Assembly: GCA_903871935.1 (NCBI GenBank)
Contig: CAIQIQ010000106.1
Span: 1-64,000 of the forward strand
Direction of reading: 5' to 3'
DNA length: 64,000 nucleotides
Origin: an uncultured Phycisphaerales bacterium
GTDB lineage: Bacteria > Planctomycetota > Phycisphaerae > Tepidisphaerales > Tepidisphaeraceae
The first letter of the stretch is position 1, and every line of letters begins with the position of its first letter. A program made the position numbers and the translations under genes. Positions 26,840-35,717 of the stretch are shown here, in pieces. The notes under the pieces are model-generated. The model had not been told where the DNA came from and made no database searches. It saw nothing but the letters and a program-made list of their open reading frames with translations.

Positions 26840-28632
26840 CAGTCTGCCTCCGCAACGAATGACCGCCCGACGATCGGGGTCTCGCCGACCTTTGTCATGA
26901 ACAGGTAATAGGTGCTTCCCGCGTTGAGCAGGAACGTCGCCTCGCCCGAGGCATTGCTACGCAACGTCCCCGCAACGACGTGGAGGCCAGCGGCATCTGA
27001 AGTGATCCAGACACTGGCATCAGCGACCGGGGTTCCATCCGCATGCTGGAAGGGTCCGACCGTGACATGATCGGCGCCGGCCCCGGCAGGATTGGGCAGA
27101 CTGGAGATGGCCGACAGGATGCTCTGCTCACTGGCCACGACGCTCCCCGCGGCCGCCGACGGCTGTGAGGTCGGGGCGAGCTTCAGGGCATCAGCGACCT
27201 GCTGCTGCGTCAGTCCGCCGCCTGCACTCACGCTCGAAACCGCGACATCCAGGCGATTAAGGTGAGTCGCGTCGAGGCTCCGCCCGTCCAGGGCCGTACC
27301 CAGCGACGTGAGCGTCAATGTGTTGTCCGGTGCCGTGTATCCGGATGACAGCAGCCAGTCTCCCTTCCCATTGAGCGCACCAGCGCCGATGCCATTCGCC
27401 GTGAGCCAGCCTGCGGGGATCGCCGGGAGATTCGTCAGCGTCGTCACCGTGCCACTGTCTACGATGACGTGTTGCGGCGCCGCCAGTGTGACCCCGGACG
27501 TGACAGATCCGACCGCACCGGTCACCGAGCCCACCGCTCCGGTAACCGAGCCGACAGCGCCCGTCACCGATCCAACGGATCCGGAGAGGTTGCCGGTGAA
27601 GTTGACCGTTGTGGCCGAGTTGCTTCCGGCGATGAAGTGCCCACCGGCAGCACCAGGGATGACATTGGCGATATAGAGGCACTTACCGATCGAGCTTGCC
27701 GTGGTGAAATCGCCCGCCGTCGCATCCTGCCAGATCGCGGTTGTCCAACTGGCTGGCATCGAGGGCAGCGTGACTGCGGAGGTGACCGAGCCCACCGCTC
27801 CCGTCACCGACCCGACAGCTCCGGCCACTGAGCCGACCGCGCCCGTTACTGATCCCACGGAACCCGAGACGTTACCTGTGATGTTGGCGGTGAGCGCCGT
27901 CGTGATCGAAGTCGCCGCGTTGGTCCCCGCGATGAAGTGCCCGCCGGCAGCACCAGGGATGACATTGGCGATATAGAGGCACTTACCGATCGAGCTCGCC
28001 GTGGTGAAATCCGCACCCGTGGCATCCTGCCAAACGCCCGTGGCGATCGCCGCCACCGTCGGCGGTGTCGTCGTGTTCCAGTTTCCCGATGCCGCCACCA
28101 CGCCGCTGGTGACGTTGAGCTGACCAGTGCCCGTGCCCGAAGAGATCAGCACGCTCGCGCCCAGGTCGCGACCAGTCTGCGTCGTGCCGCCGATCGCCGT
28201 CGCGTTGACGGGAAGAGCCCCGCCCGATGATGCCATGAAGCTGTCCCACACTCCGGCCGGCACAACTTCGAAGTCCTGCCACACCGGAAGACACGACGCC
28301 GCTGCCGCAAACTGTACCCGCAGATGCCCCAGCGTGCCTGTGTCCGTCGTGTCCAGCGTCACCAGGTACTGCCCATAAGCGTCATAGGTGCTCGCCGTCA
28401 CGGTCGCATGGCGAATCGTCAACGCGCCGCCGTTCTTACTGAGCATGATCCCGGTGCTGGCGTGATCGATCGCGGAGACCAGCCCGGTCTGCAGAGTCAC
28501 GCCGTCCGAAGGGCTGACGAACGGGCCGAAGCTGATCACCCTGGCCGTCGACTGCCGCAGCATCATCTGCGCGTTGCAAACCACGGCCAGCAGCATCACA
28601 AAGACAAAGGTTGCCAATCGTTTCGGGTTCAT
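26839..28632 (-). CDS. secreted-type, repeat-containing prophage protein (fibre-like)
   Basis: 597 residues from ATG 28632 (GAGGAAAC site). It begins with a typical Sec signal peptide (MNPKRLATFVFVMLLAVVCN, then A/QMML). The centre holds two near-identical 100-codon repeats, each with DFTTASSIGKCLYIANVIPG followed by tandem GSVTGAV heptads. The C-terminal 100 residues are a beta domain (HVTVGPFQHADGTPVADAS). The heptads suggest a beta-helical fibre. A signal peptide on a protein encoded among head-connector genes is odd: it may be a surface-exported or moron product rather than a virion part. Confidence 0.65.
   Translation of the reverse strand: MNPKRLATFVFVMLLAVVCNAQMMLRQSTARVISFGPFVSPSDGVTLQTGLVSAIDHASTGIMLSKNGGALTIRHATVTASTYDAYGQYLVTLDTTDTGTLGHLRVQFAAAASCLPVWQDFEVVPAGVWDSFMASSGGALPVNATAIGGTTQTGRDLGASVLISSGTGTGQLNVTSGVVAASGNWNTTTPPTVAAIATGVWQDATGADFTTASSIGKCLYIANVIPGAAGGHFIAGTNAATSITTALTANITGNVSGSVGSVTGAVGSVAGAVGSVTGAVGSVTSAVTLPSMPASWTTAIWQDATAGDFTTASSIGKCLYIANVIPGAAGGHFIAGSNSATTVNFTGNLSGSVGSVTGAVGSVTGAVGSVTGAVGSVTSGVTLAAPQHVIVDSGTVTTLTNLPAIPAGWLTANGIGAGALNGKGDWLLSSGYTAPDNTLTLTSLGTALDGRSLDATHLNRLDVAVSSVSAGGGLTQQQVADALKLAPTSQPSAAAGSVVASEQSILSAISSLPNPAGAGADHVTVGPFQHADGTPVADASVWITSDAAGLHVVAGTLRSNASGEATFLLNAGSTYYLFMTKVGETPIVGRSFVAEAD
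27631..28040 (-). repeat. intragenic 300-bp direct repeat
   Basis: About 110 bp starting at 27631 is nearly identical to that starting at 27931, exactly 300 bp (100 codons) away. Between and after the copies lie GSVTGAV-coding heptad arrays. High DNA identity suggests recent duplication or gene conversion. Confidence 0.75.
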
Positions 28633-29219
28633 CGTTTCCTCATGCGCGCGTAGTGCATCGCCTTGGGAGCGACACCGGATGCCGCTGGCGTGTAGGTGAA
28701 TACCACCGAGATCGATGTGAAGAACACACCTGTGTCGTTCGAGTAAAAGCCACAGAGCATGGAGTTGGCTTCCGCCACCGACGCCAGGCTGATCACGCTG
28801 CTCTGATAGTTCGTCCAACTGGTTGTTACCCCAAACTGCCCATCCTCCGCATCGCCCGCGTAGACGCCCGACTTATTCCAGCAAACGGAGGCTGTTTTAC
28901 CCGCCGCCCCTGACTTGATTCTCGCCGTGACCCTCGCCGTGATGCTGGTCGCACCGGCTGGGATCGACTGACCCATGTTGTAGTAATCGCCCTTGGTTCC
29001 GACGCCCGAACCTCGATAGGAAGAATCGTCATCGTCTGGAGTCATTACGTTAGACGGGGAGGTTCCAGCCGTATCTACGCACTGGTTCCAGACGTAGGAA
29101 ACGCGCACGCTCGACAGCGTCGATGCGGTATAGGTCAGCGTGTCCGCCCACAGTGTCGCCGCCAGCAGCATGGCCAGGGAGAAGATTGCAGGTCGTTTGA
29201 GCATGGGATCCACAGTCAT
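28629..29219 (-). CDS. secreted-type prophage protein
   Basis: 196 residues from ATG 29219 (AGGGGAG site). The N-terminus MLKRPAIFSLAMLLAATLWA is a signal peptide, followed by DTLTYTASTLSSVRVSYVWN, a beta-rich domain with GAAGKTASVCWNKSGVYAG and VVFTYTPAASGVAP. It overlaps the next gene by ATGA, so both signal-bearing proteins are co-translated and probably act together. Not recognised. Confidence 0.65.
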   Translation of the reverse strand: MTVDPMLKRPAIFSLAMLLAATLWADTLTYTASTLSSVRVSYVWNQCVDTAGTSPSNVMTPDDDDSSYRGSGVGTKGDYYNMGQSIPAGATSITARVTARIKSGAAGKTASVCWNKSGVYAGDAEDGQFGVTTSWTNYQSSVISLASVAEANSMLCGFYSNDTGVFFTSISVVFTYTPAASGVAPKAMHYARMRKR

Positions 29220-29260
29220 GACTCCCCTGAGCCTTGCCGGCCCAGGGGAATCGTTGGTTG

Positions 29261-30016
29261 TTATCGTTCCCACCAGCCGCTCTCGAACTCGACTGACAGT
29301 GGATTGGTGGCGCCAGAGAGCTGCCACAGGTACAGGACGGCATACTCCTGCGGTCCCAGCACGATCGGAGGCGCGGCGGTGACATAGCGCCCGGCCCCGG
29401 CCGCCGCCATGGCGCCCACGCCATCGACGCTGCCGAAGCGCAGCTCGTACTCATCCTGCACCACGCTGATCACGCTGCGCAGGGTTCCACGCGCAACCAG
29501 GCGAGCCCCTGCCGATGAGGCGGGAACCACCGGCACGGCGGCATTGGGAACCCAGAGCTGGCCGTTGACCAACCTGCTGGAACGCAGGTTCAGATTCACC
29601 GGAGTGATCTGGCTGGCGTTGCTCGTCGGGATGCGGCTGACGTTGTCGATCTTGATCGCGAAATGCGTGCTCGTTGCCGAGGCCGGCACCGTGCCACCGA
29701 CGATCAGTCGCAGGTAGTCCAGGAACATCGACACGGGATTCAGGGGCGAGGAGTTATTCTTCCACACCATAAATCCCGCGGTATCGCTGAATGTCGCCTG
29801 CGTACCACCCGACCCATACGCCACCGGCGTGCTGGGAGTCGGGTTCGTCGCCACCATATAGCTGCCTTCATCGGTCAGGAGGTGCTTGGTGCTCGACATC
29901 ACCCCGATCATGGGGCTGCCGTAAGCGTCCACGCGCTCATACATCTCGGTCGCATCAACCACCGCCTGCGGCAGCAGCCGTGACGCCCGTCCTTTAACTG
30001 TAATTGGTTCTGCCAT
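29261..30016 (-). CDS. virion structural protein candidate
   Basis: 251 residues from ATG 30016 after AAAGGAATG. Beta-rich with FMVWKNNSSPLNPVSMFLDY and a C-terminal IVLGPQEYAVLYLWQLSG. Encoded between the decoration-like and signal-peptide proteins. Possibly a vertex or minor capsid protein; no family recognised. Confidence 0.6.
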   Translation of the reverse strand: MAEPITVKGRASRLLPQAVVDATEMYERVDAYGSPMIGVMSSTKHLLTDEGSYMVATNPTPSTPVAYGSGGTQATFSDTAGFMVWKNNSSPLNPVSMFLDYLRLIVGGTVPASATSTHFAIKIDNVSRIPTSNASQITPVNLNLRSSRLVNGQLWVPNAAVPVVPASSAGARLVARGTLRSVISVVQDEYELRFGSVDGVGAMAAAGAGRYVTAAPPIVLGPQEYAVLYLWQLSGATNPLSVEFESGWWER

Positions 30017-30042
30017 TGCTCATTCCTTTCATTCGCAAATAT

Positions 30043-30126
30043 CTCACGCAGAGGCGCAGAGACGCAGAGGAAGACCAGCATGACTGCCAGCTTCTTCTCT
30101 GCGACCTTTGCGCCTCTGCGTGAGGT
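30043..30126. repeat. family B palindromic pair, copy B1
   Basis: CTCACGCAGAGGCGCAGAGA and CTTTGCGCCTCTGCGTGAGG face each other across about 35 bp. Each arm is itself an array of GCAGAGRC units. Lies in the gap between two structural genes. Confidence 0.8.
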
Positions 30127-30152
30127 TCATCTTCGTTTTCTCCGCCGGTCGG

Positions 30153-30623
30153 TTAGAACACCGCTTCCAGCGTCGCACTCACACCGCTGGCATCGCCGGT
30201 ACCCGAGCCGCTGGGCGTCACGCTGAACCCGATGTATCGCGATGCATTGCTGGGCAACCGGAACCGGAACGTCGCCGCGGCCGCGCCAGCGGATGCAGCG
30301 CCCGTCTGCACGATCACGCTCGGGTAAAGCGTGGTCGGGCCCGACAGATCCGAATTCGCCGACATGACGACCGCATAGGTCATCGTCTTGGTGTCGGGGA
30401 GCTGAGCGGTCGTAACCGCCGGCGCGCTCAGCAGGAACTCCACATCCGGCTCCTGCCCGCCGACATTCTGCGTGTCGATCGCCAGCACAGTAGTCACCGC
30501 GCTGGTCGACGCCGGCAGTGCCCGCGTCAGCTTCAGCGCCGCATCCTTCACATTCGGGATCGCCATACCCAGCAGGCACATAAGGCCCACCAGGCTCAGT
30601 ATCGTCATAAACAGTCCGTTCAT
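30153..30623 (-). CDS. capsid decoration or minor head protein candidate
   Basis: 156 residues. A hydrophobic N-terminal segment (LSLVGLMCLLGMAIPNV) is followed by STSAVTTVLAIDTQNVGGQE and a C-terminal RYIGFSVTPSGSGTGDASGV, a beta-sandwich pattern common in phage head genes next to the major capsid. The start could be Met1 or Met6. Confidence 0.6.
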   Translation of the reverse strand: MNGLFMTILSLVGLMCLLGMAIPNVKDAALKLTRALPASTSAVTTVLAIDTQNVGGQEPDVEFLLSAPAVTTAQLPDTKTMTYAVVMSANSDLSGPTTLYPSVIVQTGAASAGAAAATFRFRLPSNASRYIGFSVTPSGSGTGDASGVSATLEAVF

Positions 30624-30641
30624 CGTTTCATCTCACTTTCT

Positions 30642-30670
30642 TGGATCGCCGATCTCCCGATCGGCTCCTG
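30642..30670. repeat. family F palindrome, copy F1
   Basis: GCCGATCTCCCGATCGGCTC, a near-perfect inverted repeat just upstream of the gene starting at 30623. Sister copies at 31972 and 38778. Confidence 0.7.
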
Positions 30671-30703
30671 TATTCCGGGGCTAACGCCCTCGGCTCGTCT
30701 TCG

Positions 30704-30946
30704 CTATTCCTTGGTCGTTTCCGCCGCCTTGGCTTCCTCGGGAAGATGCCAGCTATCGGGCTTCTTCCCCGACTCATCCAGCGGCGAGCTGGTGATCGTC
30801 ACCATCTCCCCGCCGACTTCAGCCTCCAGATCCACCAGGTCACCCGCGCCCTTGCGGACGCCAGTAACCTCGGCCGGGGCGTGCTTGCCTGATGCGAGCA
30901 CCAGGTGCACATCCGCCCCCACCTTCACATCGATCTTCTTGGCCAC
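30704..30946 (-). CDS. small acidic SH3-like protein
   Basis: 80 residues from GTG 30946: AKKIDVKVGADVHLVLASGK, a short beta-barrel-like core, and a charged tail (LPEEAKAAETTKE). Next to the major capsid gene; could be a decoration or assembly factor. Confidence 0.55.
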   Translation of the reverse strand: MAKKIDVKVGADVHLVLASGKHAPAEVTGVRKGAGDLVDLEAEVGGEMVTITSSPLDESGKKPDSWHLPEEAKAAETTKE

Positions 30947-30978
30947 AGTTCACACTCACTCTCTTCGTTTGTGTATTC

Positions 30979-31012
30979 ACTTCCGCAATCCGAAATCCGC
31001 TATCCGCTCTTC
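30979..31012. repeat. family G repeat
   Basis: CCGCAATCCGAAATCCGC units downstream of the major capsid gene. Confidence 0.6.
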
Positions 31013-31013
31013 T

Positions 31014-31958
31014 TTAGAGCGTCAGCGCCTCGACATTGCTCAGTGCCTCAGTCACATGGACCGGGATCATCTGCCCATCCACACCCATGATCTGGTTCGG
31101 CCAGGGCGCTGTGGCACCGGTCGGGTTCGTCGCCGTCCGGCTCGCCTGGAGCTGCAGGTTCGATCGCAGCGTCATGAAGATGTGGTTCGGCCCGCGGCCC
31201 ACCGGGAACTTCGCCAACGCCTGATTGATCAGGGCATCGGTCAGACCCTTGCCCGTATCGGCGGTCAGCTTCTTGATCCGGCACACCCGCAGCATGCTCT
31301 GCACCTGGAAGGCGGGATAGCAGGTGAACGCCGTGTGGTACTTCATGTACTTCTTGGTCGTGTCGTTCGGGTCGATGAACGGCAGGAGCTGAACCGGGTC
31401 GAACTTCATCGAGCCGCCGTTGCCGAAGCGCCAGCGCACGCCATCATCGCTGAAGTTGCCGGCCGGAGCCGCCCGCACCAGCCACACCGAAGATCCGGTT
31501 GTCGCCGTCGTGCCGGCGGCATCGACCACCATATTGGTCGCGTCATAGGCAGAGATCAGACCAGGGAAGCCATCGGCATTGTTGCCGGTCCCGTAGTACA
31601 TCTGCTTCGCCCAGGCCAGCATCTCCAGATCGAGGATGCGAGCCGACTTGCCTTCCAGCCACGCCTGAGCGCCCTTCTCATAGCGATCGGCGATCGCCCG
31701 ATCCTCTTCGATGCGAGCCTCCGCCGTATAGCAGGTGAAGTCGCGCTGCTCGGAGACTTCCGAGATGTCGGCCGTGCCGGCATTGACCTTGCGGAAGCTG
31801 CCCGTGCTGTTCGATGAACCGGTGTAAACCACCGACCGCACCGACATTCCCGCCAGCGGGAAGCTGGCCAACTCGGTCAGTTCGGGGTGCACGCGCACCG
31901 CCTCGTTAATGACCTGTTCGACAAGATTCGCTTTTGCGATGTCGAGTAATGTGCTCAT
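31014..31958 (-). CDS. major capsid protein (prophage)
   Basis: 314 residues from ATG 31958 (AAAGGAAAG site). MSTLLDIAKANLVEQVINEA, VHPELTELASFPLAGMSVRS and VYTGSSNSTGSFRKVNAGTA match an HK97-fold capsid family starting TLLDIAKAN. It lies directly after the scaffold and portal genes. It is unrelated in sequence to the capsid protein at 12422. Confidence 0.82.
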   Translation of the reverse strand: MSTLLDIAKANLVEQVINEAVRVHPELTELASFPLAGMSVRSVVYTGSSNSTGSFRKVNAGTADISEVSEQRDFTCYTAEARIEEDRAIADRYEKGAQAWLEGKSARILDLEMLAWAKQMYYGTGNNADGFPGLISAYDATNMVVDAAGTTATTGSSVWLVRAAPAGNFSDDGVRWRFGNGGSMKFDPVQLLPFIDPNDTTKKYMKYHTAFTCYPAFQVQSMLRVCRIKKLTADTGKGLTDALINQALAKFPVGRGPNHIFMTLRSNLQLQASRTATNPTGATAPWPNQIMGVDGQMIPVHVTEALSNVEALTL

Positions 31959-31971
31959 TGTCTTTCCTTTC

Positions 31972-32000
31972 TTGGATCGCCGATCTCCTGATCGGCTCTT
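31972..32000. repeat. family F palindrome, copy F2
   Basis: GCCGATCTCCTGATCGGCTC immediately upstream of the major capsid ribosome site, in the same relative position as F1 to its gene. Confidence 0.7.
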
Positions 32001-32027
32001 CTACTCATCGTCGGGTAAGGTCCCCCG

Positions 32028-32588
32028 CTATGCCTTGGGGGCGCCCGGCATCACCAGGAACCCGCCATCTGTCGCCGCGCCCGTGCTCTGCACGGAAGAC
32101 CCGCCGCCGGATCCGCCGACATTGGGAACCTGCAGCCCCGCCGCCTTGGCATCAGCAGCGAACGTATCGCGGATGGTCTTCTCCATCTCGCCCCACTTCT
32201 CCTTGGCATCGCCAAGCAGCGAGTGGTAGGCAGCCGGGATGCCCTTGAGCTTCTCAGCGATGAAGGAATCCTTCTCCGCCTTGATCGCCTTCTGAGCCTC
32301 CGCAGCCGTCGCCTCGGCAGCCGCCTTCTCCTGGGCCGCCTTCTGCGATGCCGTCATCTCGGCCGAGATCAGTCCCTTGACGTCATCCGCGCCCAGGATC
32401 TTCTGAGCCGCGACGGTGTCGCTGACGATCTTCAGGTTCTTCTGGATCTCGCTGATCTTCGTACCGGCCTCAGCGACCTGGCCGACAGAGCCCTTGAGCT
32501 CCGTGATCTGAGCGATGAGCGGATCTGTCGCGGCCTTCACTGCCGCGACAATCCGTTCATCGACCAGTCTCTGCATCTCCGCATCCAT
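32028..32588 (-). CDS. capsid scaffold protein
   Basis: 186 residues, Ala/Lys/Glu-rich and helical (KAAQEKAAAEATAAEAQKAI), with a flexible Gly/Ser C-terminal part (GGSGGGSSVQSTGA). The start follows CAAAGGAGATC. Position between portal and major capsid and this composition are typical of scaffolds, which guide procapsid assembly and then leave. Confidence 0.72.
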   Translation of the reverse strand: MDAEMQRLVDERIVAAVKAATDPLIAQITELKGSVGQVAEAGTKISEIQKNLKIVSDTVAAQKILGADDVKGLISAEMTASQKAAQEKAAAEATAAEAQKAIKAEKDSFIAEKLKGIPAAYHSLLGDAKEKWGEMEKTIRDTFAADAKAAGLQVPNVGGSGGGSSVQSTGAATDGGFLVMPGAPKA

Positions 32589-32605
32589 GCGGATCTCCTT
32601 TGCGG

Positions 32606-34180
32606 CTAGGCCGCGTTAGTGTCTTTCGTAGAGCCGGTGACCCCACCGGCTTTTTCTGTGGTTACATCCGTCTGCTGACTTCCGACCTCCGACTGCTGAT
32701 TTCTGTCAGTCGCCCCTGGCTCCTGCGTCATCAGGATCGACGGCGTCATGGCCTTAGCCTTCTCCGCCTTCCGTGCCAAGATCTCCTCCACCTCCGAAGG
32801 ATCGGAGATCAGTTGCTCTAGACACCATTCATCATCCACAATGTCCGCTGTCTTCAGGACCGCCAGGCGATTGGCCAGATCCGTCTCATCCTCCGGGATC
32901 CCATCGCGGAGCTGCACGCTGATCGTGCTTTCCACATATCCGCCATGGCCGGGGATCGTCGCATCCAGCATCAGCGCCGTCCGCGTGGCCGTGCGCAGCC
33001 CCTCGGTCCAATAGACGCTCCTTCGAGCCGCCTTCGTAAGGCTATTAAACGCCTCCAGGCGCACCTTGCGGTACGCATCGGGCGCCGCTCCCTCTTTGAG
33101 TCCCAACAGCACCGGAGAGGTCTCCGTCTGCACCAGGATCTGATTGAGGATGAACCCGCGATCCTGCAATGCCGCGGCAAGCTGGGCATCCCAAGTGAGA
33201 TACTTCGCATCGGGATCTCCGCTGCGGGCGACGTAGACCTCTTTGTCAGGCAGACTGCCATCCTCATCGAACGCCTGTTCAGGGACGATCAGTTTCGGCT
33301 GCGAGTGCTTTAAGATGACCAGTGCCAACTGCGAGCACTTTGCATTGAGCGTGTCCTGCAGTTCGATCACGCCATCGAAGTCGCTGACTGGCCGCTTGCG
33401 GATCATCAGGTTGGGGATCCAGGTGATCGTGTTCCAGGGAATATTGGTCGCCTGCTCGGGCGCCAGTTCCTGCCCCGTGATCTTGTTCCACTGCTCCAGA
33501 TCTGGCAGGGCATCGATCGTCGCCGTCTGCGACGAGCCGAAAGCGTTAGCGACGGACGCTTCGCTAATCCGGAAGCACTTGCGCGAAATCGATCCCGCCG
33601 AGTACGTGCTCTGCAGCAGGTAGGCATCCTTGCCATCACTGGCCGTCTCGCGACGCAGGTACTGCTTATACTGCCCATCGGGCATCATGCGGCCGATCGG
33701 CTCGATCTCGTCATTGGGGATCTGCTGCAGGTACACCTGGGCGTCATAGATGATCGCCTCGATGAACGCCTCGCGTTCCACCGCCGCGTCCATGGCCGCC
33801 TGGTAAAGCACCTGGTGCAGACCCGAGCGTTCGGTGATGTCGTCGATCACCTGTTGCGCTGTCTCATCATCGCTGGCCACCAGCGGCACTTTCCCAAACA
33901 GCAGATCCGCCGACTTCATCGCCACCAGCCGCAGCACATTCATCGGCACATACAGCGTCTTCTGTCCGCCATTGACCGTGCGCACCTGGCGGAACGAGTA
34001 CTGTGTCCGCCCCTCGGTGAGAAACAACTCGCGATGCCGGCCATCAAAGAGCATGCGAGCCTGGCGGATCATCTCCAGGCGTGCGATGGTCGCCGCCGGC
34101 AGATAGCCAGGGAACTGGCCCAGGACCCGGCTATACCGCGGATCCTCGCTCATCCAGATTGTCGGCAGTTCACCAGCCAA
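32606..34180 (-). CDS. portal protein (prophage)
   Basis: 524 residues starting at TTG 34180, with AAGGAGATG eight bases upstream, and overlapping the terminase gene by 11 bp. LFDGRHRELFL, VPMNVLRLVAMKSADLLFGK and LVQTETSPVLLGLKEG are portal-type segments. The last 30 or so residues are encoded by two dispersed repeats: TDRNQQSEVGSQQTDV from a TGACTTCCGACCTCC array (32670-32711) and TEKAGGVTGST from a family D repeat (32628-32650). That tail is probably not ancestral. Confidence 0.78.
   Translation of the reverse strand: MAGELPTIWMSEDPRYSRVLGQFPGYLPAATIARLEMIRQARMLFDGRHRELFLTEGRTQYSFRQVRTVNGGQKTLYVPMNVLRLVAMKSADLLFGKVPLVASDDETAQQVIDDITERSGLHQVLYQAAMDAAVEREAFIEAIIYDAQVYLQQIPNDEIEPIGRMMPDGQYKQYLRRETASDGKDAYLLQSTYSAGSISRKCFRISEASVANAFGSSQTATIDALPDLEQWNKITGQELAPEQATNIPWNTITWIPNLMIRKRPVSDFDGVIELQDTLNAKCSQLALVILKHSQPKLIVPEQAFDEDGSLPDKEVYVARSGDPDAKYLTWDAQLAAALQDRGFILNQILVQTETSPVLLGLKEGAAPDAYRKVRLEAFNSLTKAARRSVYWTEGLRTATRTALMLDATIPGHGGYVESTISVQLRDGIPEDETDLANRLAVLKTADIVDDEWCLEQLISDPSEVEEILARKAEKAKAMTPSILMTQEPGATDRNQQSEVGSQQTDVTTEKAGGVTGSTKDTNAA
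32628..32650. repeat. family D repeat, copy D1 (inside portal gene)
   Basis: GTAGAGCCGGTGACCCCACC plus GGC; a palindromic GCCGGTG/CACCGGC core. Encodes the end of the portal protein on the minus strand. Same sequence at 49291. Confidence 0.8.
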
Positions 34181-35717
34181 TTGGCATCTCCTTCAGCGGC
34201 CGTACCCGCGGTCCCATCTTCCCGCCCAGCAGACTCCCCGCCCGCAGCGCCAGCAGGCCGCTATAGGCGATGTCGCAGTGGCTGTCGGGTTCCAGCTCGT
34301 TCACCGTCTCCGAGAGCGCCAGCCGCTTGTCCGCGGCGTCCCCGGTCGGTTCGCATTGGATCGAGTACAGGTCGGTCGCGATGAACTTCGTCTCCGAGCC
34401 GCGGCCGCGCACCGGCACTACGCGGCGGGATGTATCGCCTTCGACAACGGCGATTCCATCGCCCGTTCCCGCGAACGCAGGAAGCTTCTGTGTGCCATCT
34501 GAGAATGCCGTCCGTCCCACTGATCCGAGCTCTGATTTCGTCTTCGTGCTGAAGGTCACCGGCTCCCAGCGATCGCGATATTTCGCCTGCAGCGTCTCAT
34601 TGCTATCCATGCCCAGGCCGGTGGCGTCGCCGCATCCAACGTTTCCGCCCCGGCTGTCCATGCCGCGCATGATGATGTGCCGCTGGGTAGAGAACTCCGT
34701 TCCCTGCATCACTACCAGGAAGCGCAATTCCTTCTTGCCATCGCGACGAGCCAGATTTCCCCAGTAGCTGCTGAAGTCCTTGTGTCTCGCCACGTCCCAG
34801 CCATATTCCATCCGCCCGGCTGGCAGATCCGGCCAAGCGAAGAAGTCATCCCGCCAGCCTTGCCCCTTGGTTACGCGCAGAATGCGAACCACCAGGTCCG
34901 GATCCTGCGCCGAGAGTAGTTGTGCCCAGGAGATCAGGGCATCCAGATCCCCGGTAAACTGGCATTCGTACTCACGCTGCCAGCCCGCATCGTCGCCGTA
35001 GAGCTTCTTGAACGCCTCCACCGTCGTCGGCCGCCCTTTATTGTCCTTGAGCACGAAGCCATCGAAGGCCACGCTGTGGTGGATGTCGCAGAAGTGATAG
35101 CTGTAGGTCTCTGGATCGCTGCACAGCTCATAGAACTTGGTCTTCTTATTCCTCGGCGTGCTGATCACGATGATCTGGAATCCCCGCGTCGCCAGCGGAA
35201 ATACCACGCGCCAATGCTCGTAGCCGCCGCCGGGGAATAATCCGAACTCGGTGAAGATTACATTGCCCGTCAAACCCGCCAGCGTGTCCGGATTCTTGCC
35301 AGGCAGAGATACGACCTTGGCGCCATTGGGCAGCGTCAGTTGCCGTGCCGTGCAGGTGAACGCCTGGTCGATCGCCGCGTCATAGTCCTGGAACTCGTAT
35401 TCCGACAGCGTTGCCTCGCCATCGAGCTTGAGCATTTCCTTATACGCCAGCATGACCCGCTTGCACTTATCGAAGGTGGCATCTGCCTGTCGCTGCGTCA
35501 GGGAGACGATGTACCAGTTCTGCCCTGTCTCCATCGCCGACTTCATCGCCTTGGCAGCGGCGGTGAAATCCTTGCCCTTCTGCCGGTGCCAGTTGACGAC
35601 GATCACGCGGGCGTCATCCAGGAGGAACTTCTGCTGCGAGGGATCGAACCGCAGCATCGGCCCGACCGAGATGGCCGGAGCCGGCAAAGCCTGAATTTGT
35701 TCCGCTGCGATGCTCAT
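34170..35717 (-). CDS. terminase large subunit, Mu gp28-like
   Basis: 515 residues. The ATPase half carries an atypical P-loop, NWHRQKGKDF (about 42-51), lacking the usual GKT/S, as in Mu-type gp28 proteins, and a Walker B VIFTEFGLFP. The nuclease half shows GWDVARHKDFSS near 315 and later acidic residues (DSHCDIAYSG). It follows the gp27-like gene with overlapping TAATG. It packages DNA, in Mu-like phages from integrated copies by headful cutting. Confidence 0.82.
   Translation of the reverse strand: MSIAAEQIQALPAPAISVGPMLRFDPSQQKFLLDDARVIVVNWHRQKGKDFTAAAKAMKSAMETGQNWYIVSLTQRQADATFDKCKRVMLAYKEMLKLDGEATLSEYEFQDYDAAIDQAFTCTARQLTLPNGAKVVSLPGKNPDTLAGLTGNVIFTEFGLFPGGGYEHWRVVFPLATRGFQIIVISTPRNKKTKFYELCSDPETYSYHFCDIHHSVAFDGFVLKDNKGRPTTVEAFKKLYGDDAGWQREYECQFTGDLDALISWAQLLSAQDPDLVVRILRVTKGQGWRDDFFAWPDLPAGRMEYGWDVARHKDFSSYWGNLARRDGKKELRFLVVMQGTEFSTQRHIIMRGMDSRGGNVGCGDATGLGMDSNETLQAKYRDRWEPVTFSTKTKSELGSVGRTAFSDGTQKLPAFAGTGDGIAVVEGDTSRRVVPVRGRGSETKFIATDLYSIQCEPTGDAADKRLALSETVNELEPDSHCDIAYSGLLALRAGSLLGGKMGPRVRPLKEMPIGW

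Noticed and set aside
26839-28632. Diversity-generating retroelement variable region in the fibre-like gene
   Set aside because: No reverse transcriptase and no A-biased template repeat; the repeats are ordinary tandem duplications.
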